This document shows positions 7,285 through 11,237 of a stretch of DNA of 11,237 nucleotides, one piece after another. Both the position numbers and the translations under genes were made by a program. Location: contig JAUZOB010000085.1 in assembly GCA_030706665.1 (NCBI GenBank), positions 1-11,237 of the forward strand, written 5' to 3'. The stretch is from Bacteroidota bacterium. GTDB taxonomy: Bacteria > Bacteroidota > Bacteroidia > Bacteroidales > Prolixibacteraceae. The notes beneath the pieces were generated by a model. The model was given only the letters and a program-made list of their open reading frames with translations. It did not search any database and was not told the origin of the DNA. Position 1 is the first letter of the stretch. Each line of letters opens with the position of its first letter.

Positions 7285-8323
7285 GGTCAGTCCCGTTCTC
7301 TTTCTGTAGAAGTTTTTTGGTAGAAAGCATTCCGCATGCAGCAAAAATATCCTGGCCTCTCGATTTACGAATGGTCGTAATAATTCCTTTGTCGTTAAGA
7401 TGGTCGCGGAAAGATTCCATTACCTTTAAGGAAGAACCTTCGAGCGGAGTGTCCGGAATTGCATGGAATCGGATCAAATTGATTCTGCATTTTATACCGT
7501 TTAATAATCGGCAAAGCTCTTTTACGTGAACAGGAGAATCATTTATGCCTTTAAACATGATGTATTCAAAAGAGACTCGGCGTTGGTGTGAAAAATCAAA
7601 ATCTTTTAAAGCGGATATAACTTGCTGTATCGGATAGGTCTGTTGGATAGGCATAAGTTTGCGGCGTTCTTCATCAAAAGGAGAATGAAGTGAAATCGCC
7701 AAATGACATTCGCTGTCGTTTAAAAAACGAAGCATTGACGGAATAATGCCAATTGTTGAAACGGTAATACGCCTGGGGCTCATTCCGAAGCCATAGTCAG
7801 AGGTGAGAATCTCCAGACTTTTCATCACTGAATCAGGATTGTCGAACGGTTCTCCCATTCCCATATAGACTATGTTCGATAACCTATTGCGTTCGGGTAG
7901 AGATCGAATTTGATTTAAAATCTCTCCTGGTGTAAGTTGACCGTTAAATCCCTGCTTCCCGGTCATGCAGAACAAACATCCCATTTTGCATCCGACTTGC
8001 GAAGAAACGCACAATGTCGCTCTGTCTTCTTCGGGGATATATGCTGATTCAATGAATTTCCCGGAGTCGGTAGGGAACAAATATTTTTTAGTGCCGTCAA
8101 TTGACTCCTGAACATTCGAATGAGGGATAAGTCCGAAATCATATTTTTCAGAAAGCAGAGAGCGTGCATGCTTTGATAAATTGCTCATCTCTTCAATTGA
8201 AGAAATTTCTTTGTGATAGAGCCAGTCTGCTATCTGCTTAGCTGTAAATGAAGGCAGACCAAGATCTGATACAACAGTTTTTAATTCTTCAAGTGTCTTC
8301 CCAAAAAGTTTATCTTTTCCCAT
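7280..8323 (-). CDS. rlmN: Dual-specificity 23S rRNA/tRNA adenine-C2 methyltransferase RlmN
   Basis: The 347-residue protein is a complete radical SAM methyltransferase of the RlmN family. It methylates C2 of A2503 in 23S rRNA, and in some bacteria A37 of tRNAs, aiding translational fidelity. The radical SAM cluster motif CKMGCLFC supplies Cys112, Cys116 and Cys119. Cys105 in ATLCVSSQVGC and Cys330 near the C-terminus (FAACGML) match the two catalytic cysteines of the E. coli enzyme (118 and 355). The SAM-binding GMGEPFDN motif and the ISLHSP segment are also present. The N-terminal helical region (about 1-90) carries the usual FTAKQIADWLY motif. Ordinary RlmN at this site is A2503-specific; a Cfr-type (C8) enzyme is less likely given the close fit to RlmN signatures. 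It converges on the mannosidase operon, has its own promoter-like sequence, and is functionally unrelated to the sugar genes. Confidence 0.96.
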   Translation of the reverse strand: MGKDKLFGKTLEELKTVVSDLGLPSFTAKQIADWLYHKEISSIEEMSNLSKHARSLLSEKYDFGLIPHSNVQESIDGTKKYLFPTDSGKFIESAYIPEEDRATLCVSSQVGCKMGCLFCMTGKQGFNGQLTPGEILNQIRSLPERNRLSNIVYMGMGEPFDNPDSVMKSLEILTSDYGFGMSPRRITVSTIGIIPSMLRFLNDSECHLAISLHSPFDEERRKLMPIQQTYPIQQVISALKDFDFSHQRRVSFEYIMFKGINDSPVHVKELCRLLNGIKCRINLIRFHAIPDTPLEGSSLKVMESFRDHLNDKGIITTIRKSRGQDIFAACGMLSTKKLLQKENGTDL

Positions 8324-8405
8324 GATTAAAAATAGATTTCAGCATTAATGGTGTTGAACGTGACCCCTTTTTTGACTTATTTCAACTACCATCTCTGTTC
8401 CGCCA

Positions 8406-8435
8406 CAAAGATAATATTTTTGACTGAGGGACAAT
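8406..8435 (-). promoter_or_regulatory. Predicted Bacteroidota-type promoter of rlmN
   Basis: On the minus strand TATCTTTG (8413-8406) is a perfect -7 element (TAnnTTTG), with ATTG (8435-8432) in place of the -33 TTTG after an 18-base spacer. Transcription would start near 8399-8400, giving a leader of about 76 bases before the ATG at 8323. rlmN could also be read through from the AlkD-like gene, as no clear terminator lies in the 147-base gap. Confidence 0.55.
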
Positions 8436-8470
8436 TTATCCTGCAACCGAAGGTATTATGAAGATTGCTT

Positions 8471-9202
8471 CTATCTCTTCGTGACAGCTTTTTTAAAACG
8501 TTCTTTCTGTGACTTATCCATCTTTTCTGTGGCATATTGAATGATTAACCGGGCACATGAATCTTTCCATCTTAATAAAAAGGATTCTGTTTCTTGTGGA
8601 TATTTCTTCCAGATTTCTCTTAATAACCATCCGAGTCCTTGATGAACAACTCTCTCTACGTCTAACATCATTGGATCGATGAGAAGGAAAAGATCGTTTG
8701 GTTCAGATCCATTTTTAAGAGCCTGGATGAGCGAAACCGGAACAGCTCTTCGTTTCCAACGTGAAGATGATTGGCTCCACTCTTCAAATACAGATAATGT
8801 TACAATCTCTTTTTTGATAAAGTGGGAAATGACTTCGCCAACAATAACATCACTATGGGCCCAGTTATTAACCCCTTTTTCAAGCCATCTCCCGATGTGT
8901 TCAAATATCCGGGACGTAAATTGTTTTTTAAAGGAAGCAATGAAAAGAATTGCAAAACTGCCTTCTTCATATTTCCCCGATTCAAATAATTTATCTCCTA
9001 AGGCAAGATAGTCATCAATCGATAATTCTTCTTTCCAGTCGTTTAACCAATATTCTTTTTGGTTGATCATATTCTTTGAGTCCAATCCATAGGCATCATA
9101 TCCCTCTTTGAAATAACGGGAATACTTCTCAACCAATGCCGGATTAGAATTTGTTCGACAAAATGATCTAATCTCTTCGAGTTTATTTTGCAACTTATCC
9201 AT
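8471..9202 (-). CDS. AlkD-like DNA alkylation repair protein (HEAT-repeat DNA glycosylase)
   Basis: The 243-residue protein is built of helices in the HEAT-like pattern of the DNA alkylation repair family (AlkD type). These enzymes remove positively charged alkylated bases such as 3- and 7-alkylpurines without flipping them out. Features matching Bacillus cereus AlkD are NWAHSDVI at 113-120, giving Trp114 and Asp118 (like Trp109 and the catalytic Asp113), SRWKRRAVPV at 147-156 with the phosphate-contacting Arg at 151 or 152 (like Arg148), and HQGLGWLLRE at 187-196 with Trp192 (like Trp187). All key residues appear kept, so it is likely active. The residue correspondences are by motif, not computed alignment. 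The length is normal for the family. The ATG at 9202 has an A-rich leader and no Shine-Dalgarno site. It lies upstream of rlmN on the same strand, 147 bases apart, and has no evident link to the sugar genes. Confidence 0.85.
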   Translation of the reverse strand: MDKLQNKLEEIRSFCRTNSNPALVEKYSRYFKEGYDAYGLDSKNMINQKEYWLNDWKEELSIDDYLALGDKLFESGKYEEGSFAILFIASFKKQFTSRIFEHIGRWLEKGVNNWAHSDVIVGEVISHFIKKEIVTLSVFEEWSQSSSRWKRRAVPVSLIQALKNGSEPNDLFLLIDPMMLDVERVVHQGLGWLLREIWKKYPQETESFLLRWKDSCARLIIQYATEKMDKSQKERFKKAVTKR

Positions 9203-9241
9203 AGGACGTTTTTTTTATTAAAGGTATCATAGAAAACAGAC

Positions 9242-9277
9242 AAAATCAATCGGGTGGTTGAATTGATAATTGATTTT
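9242..9277. repeat. 9-base inverted repeat upstream of the AlkD-like gene
   Basis: AAAATCAAT (9242-9250) is repeated inverted as ATTGATTTT (9269-9277) with 18 bases between. It is a perfect but AT-rich dyad that overlaps the poor -7 match of the AlkD-like gene. It may be a binding site or chance. Confidence 0.3.
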
Positions 9278-9312
9278 ATCTGCTATATCAGGACATTCTG
9301 CATTTTTATAAG

Positions 9313-9328
9313 GGCAATTAATATTGCC
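9313..9328. promoter_or_regulatory. Interrupted palindrome GGCAAT-TAAT-ATTGCC
   Basis: Perfect 6-base arms flank a TAAT centre, 55 bases upstream of the predicted -7 element of the glycoside hydrolase gene. The size and symmetry suit a dimeric regulator. AAACGTTT, a second short palindrome, follows at 9330-9337. The regulator is unknown; the site differs from the ATGTTCGAACAT operator. Confidence 0.4.
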
Positions 9329-9382
9329 AAAACGTTTAAAAAAAACACCAATTTGTTTATTTAAATTCATTTATACATAGCG

Positions 9383-9390
9383 TATTTTTG
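9383..9390 (+). promoter_or_regulatory. Candidate -7 element of the glycoside hydrolase gene
   Basis: TATTTTTG matches TAnnTTTG fully. The nearest upstream TTTG is at 9352-9355, a 27-base spacer that is too long; TTTA at 9356-9359 gives 23 bases. A promoter with a weak -33 element may depend on an activator. Transcription would start near 9396-9398, leaving a leader of about 130 bases. Confidence 0.4.
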
Positions 9391-9396
9391 AAGACA

Positions 9397-9427
9397 ATCC
9401 GGATTTTGGAATTTATTTTATCCGGAT
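9397..9427. promoter_or_regulatory. Paired ATCCGGAT palindromes, operator pair or leader hairpin
   Basis: ATCCGGAT occurs at 9397-9404 and 9420-9427, starts 23 bases apart, roughly two helical turns. Each copy is self-complementary, so the two can be read as paired operator half-sites or operators on one face of the DNA. Alternatively the RNA can fold as an 8-base-pair stem with a 15-base loop. The first copy coincides with the predicted transcription start of the glycoside hydrolase gene. Confidence 0.45.
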
Positions 9428-9438
9428 CAGGAGAAACA

Positions 9439-9507
9439 ATGGTCCCTGTTATTCTAAAATTGAAGTCTAATAAAATGCAGGGAGTTTGGGTGTTATCATT
9501 TGATTAA
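9439..9507 (+). CDS. Possible 22-residue upstream peptide (uncertain)
   Basis: An ATG at 9439 opens a 22-codon frame ending with TAA at 9505-9507, 21 bases before the glycoside hydrolase start. It is preceded by AGGAG at 9429-9433 with a 5-base spacing, the best Shine-Dalgarno-like site noted in the window, where other genes have none. The peptide (starting MVPVILKLKS) resembles nothing I recognise. TCCCTG (9443-9448) and CAGGGA (9478-9483) inside it are complementary. It could be a leader peptide that affects the downstream gene, or chance. Confidence 0.2.
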   Translation: MVPVILKLKSNKMQGVWVLSFD

Positions 9508-9528
9508 ACTTAAAAAACCAAAAAACGA

Positions 9529-11237
9529 ATGAAATTATCAATTCTTTATTTACTCTTTATGCTGATGTGTTTTTCAGCTACATCTCAGGATAGAAAATCT
9601 GTTATTTACAAGTCTGATAAGTTCACTGTTTATTCAGATAGTGTAATTCAATCACCATGTAAAGCTTTTGTACTTTCACCCGAACATCTTATTTCCAATT
9701 ATCAGGGCGTAAAAGACGAAAAATGCTATGCCCAGCCAAATTATTCCGATTGGAAACTTACCACGGATTTGACCTCGTTCCCCCGGTATAAATCAAATAT
9801 CCAGTTGGTGGATGCCTTTTATAACCTGTCAGTTGAGGAAATGCTTAAAGATGTGCGTTCTGATGGAGCTTTCATGGCCGGAGAGGCTTGGACCGGAGTC
9901 TGGACCCGCGATATCAGCTATTCCATTGACCTTGCGTTGGCAATTATTAATCCGGAAGCGTCGAAGATAAGTCTGATGAAAAAGGTGCAGAACAAGAAGA
10001 TTATTCAGGATACCGGAACCGGCGGATCATGGCCTGTGTCAACCGACCGGGTGGTCTGGAGTCTTGCCGCATGGGAAATCTATAAAGTGACCGGCGATAA
10101 AGAGTGGTTGGCGAATGCATTTCAGATCATTAAAAATACTGCGAACGATGATCAGCTGACCATTAATAATCATGCGACCGGAATGCGATTCGGTGAATCT
10201 TCTTTTATGGACTGGAGGTCGCAAACCTATCCGGCCTGGATGGAACCGATTGATATCTTTCATTCCCAGGACTTGGGAACCAATGCGGTTCACTACCGCA
10301 CCTATCAGATACTGTCGTTAATGGCCCGGGAACTGAAATTGCCGGATGCTGAATACCAAGCAGCTGCCGCAAAGATAAAGGATGGAATAAACCGGTATCT
10401 GTGGATGAAAGACAAAGGTTACTATGCTCAATATTTATACGGGAAAAATTATTCAATTATCTCGAAACGCTCGGATGCTCTTGGAGAAGCTTTATGTGTG
10501 TTGTTCGGCATTGCAAATCCCGCACAGCAAAAACAAATTATTGCCAATACTCCGGTTACAGAATTTGGAACTCCGTGTATCTTTCCTCAGATCCCGAATT
10601 CATTCTCATACCACAATAATTCGGTCTGGCCTTTTGTACAAGCTTACTGGACTCTGGCAGCTGCAAAAGCAGGGAATCAAAAGGCTGTTTTGCAAAGTAT
10701 CGCAACCATTTACAGGGTTGCTGCGTTAGCTTTATCGAACCGGGAAAATCTGGTTGCTACAAACGGTGATTATAAAACGACTGCCGGAAGTTCACCGAGA
10801 CAATTGTGGAGCGTAGCCGGTAATCTAAGCATGGTTTTTAAGCTCTATTACGGGATGGATTTCCAGACTGACGGAATACGTTTCAAACCTTTCGTTCCTC
10901 AGTCAATTGAAGGAGATAAGACTTTAAACAATTTCAAATATCGGGATGCTGTCCTGAACATTGAGTTGAAAGGTTTTGGCAACACGGTCAAATCATTCGT
11001 GGTTGACGGGAAGAAAATGAAAGAACCTTTCATTTCTGCTGATTTAAAGGGAACTCATTCTGTTGTCATCGAGCTGAACAATCATTTTCCGAATACGGGC
11101 AAAATTAACTTCCGGAATGTAGATTCGTCTCTTCCTACCCTGACATGGGAGCAGGAAGGCGACTTTGTCATTTTGAAACAGGATGCAAAAATCCGCAAAT
11201 ATGTAGGGTTCAAAAATGGGGTACAGTTCATTGAAAC
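9529..11237 (+). CDS. Secreted six-hairpin glycoside hydrolase, 3' end cut by the window
   Basis: The frame is open from ATG 9529 to the window edge (569 codons seen, no stop). It begins with a signal peptide (MKLSILYLLFMLMCFSATSQ) without a proper lipobox, so the product is probably periplasmic. Residues about 25-85 are a short beta-type lead-in. From about 95 an (alpha/alpha)6 barrel of the six-hairpin glycosidase superfamily follows: GEAWTGVWTRDISYS at 118-132 with the WxRD motif (Asp128 a candidate catalytic or substrate-binding acid), GGSWPVSTDR at 165-174, GESSFMDWR at 222-230, NNSVWPFVQAYWTLAAA at 363-379 and AGSSPRQLWSVAG at 419-431. A beta-sandwich follows from about 445, and WEQEGDFVILKQDAKIRKY near the edge suggests a further small beta domain. 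The layout recalls GH63-like and glycogen-debranching-like enzymes, but family and substrate cannot be fixed. The GH38 operon nearby suggests a mannose- or glucose-containing glycan. Confidence 0.82.
   Translation, partial: MKLSILYLLFMLMCFSATSQDRKSVIYKSDKFTVYSDSVIQSPCKAFVLSPEHLISNYQGVKDEKCYAQPNYSDWKLTTDLTSFPRYKSNIQLVDAFYNLSVEEMLKDVRSDGAFMAGEAWTGVWTRDISYSIDLALAIINPEASKISLMKKVQNKKIIQDTGTGGSWPVSTDRVVWSLAAWEIYKVTGDKEWLANAFQIIKNTANDDQLTINNHATGMRFGESSFMDWRSQTYPAWMEPIDIFHSQDLGTNAVHYRTYQILSLMARELKLPDAEYQAAAAKIKDGINRYLWMKDKGYYAQYLYGKNYSIISKRSDALGEALCVLFGIANPAQQKQIIANTPVTEFGTPCIFPQIPNSFSYHNNSVWPFVQAYWTLAAAKAGNQKAVLQSIATIYRVAALALSNRENLVATNGDYKTTAGSSPRQLWSVAGNLSMVFKLYYGMDFQTDGIRFKPFVPQSIEGDKTLNNFKYRDAVLNIELKGFGNTVKSFVVDGKKMKEPFISADLKGTHSVVIELNNHFPNTGKINFRNVDSSLPTLTWEQEGDFVILKQDAKIRKYVGFKNGVQFIE

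Larger units (their letters stand above)
9203..9528. other. Divergent 326-base intergenic region
   Basis: This region separates the AlkD-like gene (reading left) from the glycoside hydrolase (reading right). It is AT-rich and contains several dyad-symmetric sequences, one clear -7 element on the + strand and a 22-codon frame, all listed separately. For the AlkD-like gene only a poor promoter match is seen: TGATTTTG at 9248-9241 on the minus strand, without a good -33 partner. No tRNA or recognised riboswitch is seen. Confidence 0.7.

Noticed and set aside
10401..10729. Two overlapping + strand frames of 72 and 101 codons near the right end
   Set aside because: They lie inside the six-hairpin hydrolase gene in another frame, whose motifs continue unbroken across the region; no sign of a frameshift.

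Overview
The window looks like a chromosomal segment of a Bacteroidota bacterium, most likely of the order Bacteroidales. The reasons are the protein families present, the near absence of Shine-Dalgarno sites in front of A-rich starts, and promoter candidates that fit the Bacteroidota pattern (TTTG about 18 bases before TAnnTTTG), for example TATATTTG before the first gene and TATCTTTG before rlmN. Base composition is moderately AT-rich throughout. No tRNA, rRNA, CRISPR array, insertion sequence or phage gene is visible.

The left two thirds (about 125-7074, + strand) is a compact sugar-use cluster. It encodes a GntR/HutC-type regulator with a UTRA ligand domain, a ROK-family sugar kinase, a long class I mannose-6-phosphate isomerase carrying an extra N-terminal domain, and an exported GH38 alpha-mannosidase. 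Gaps are 35-60 bases, so kinase, isomerase and mannosidase are probably one transcript. The simplest model is that GH38 frees mannose in the periplasm, the kinase phosphorylates it, and the isomerase makes fructose-6-phosphate. No transporter or SusC/SusD pair is in view. The strongest regulatory signal is a perfect 12-base palindrome, ATGTTCGAACAT. It occurs once at the predicted transcription start of the regulator gene and once directly against the start codon of the kinase gene. It is the probable operator of the GntR protein, controlling both itself and the operon.

The middle (7075-9202) holds two candidate terminator hairpins and then two minus-strand housekeeping genes: rlmN (23S rRNA A2503 methyltransferase) and an AlkD-like HEAT-repeat DNA glycosylase. 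They separate the mannosidase operon from the next carbohydrate gene.

The right end (9203-11237) begins with a 326-base intergenic region unusually rich in dyad symmetry: a 16-base interrupted palindrome, two copies of ATCCGGAT, and a 22-codon upstream reading frame with a good AGGAG site. It is followed by a secreted six-hairpin ((alpha/alpha)6) glycoside hydrolase that runs off the window edge. That enzyme may act with GH38 on the same glycan, but it appears to have its own control region.

I see no clearly new defence or mobile system. The most notable points are the twin operator, the isomerase fusion with a kinase-like domain lacking a usable Walker A loop, the ROK kinase lacking the family's zinc motif, and the structured leader of the last gene.
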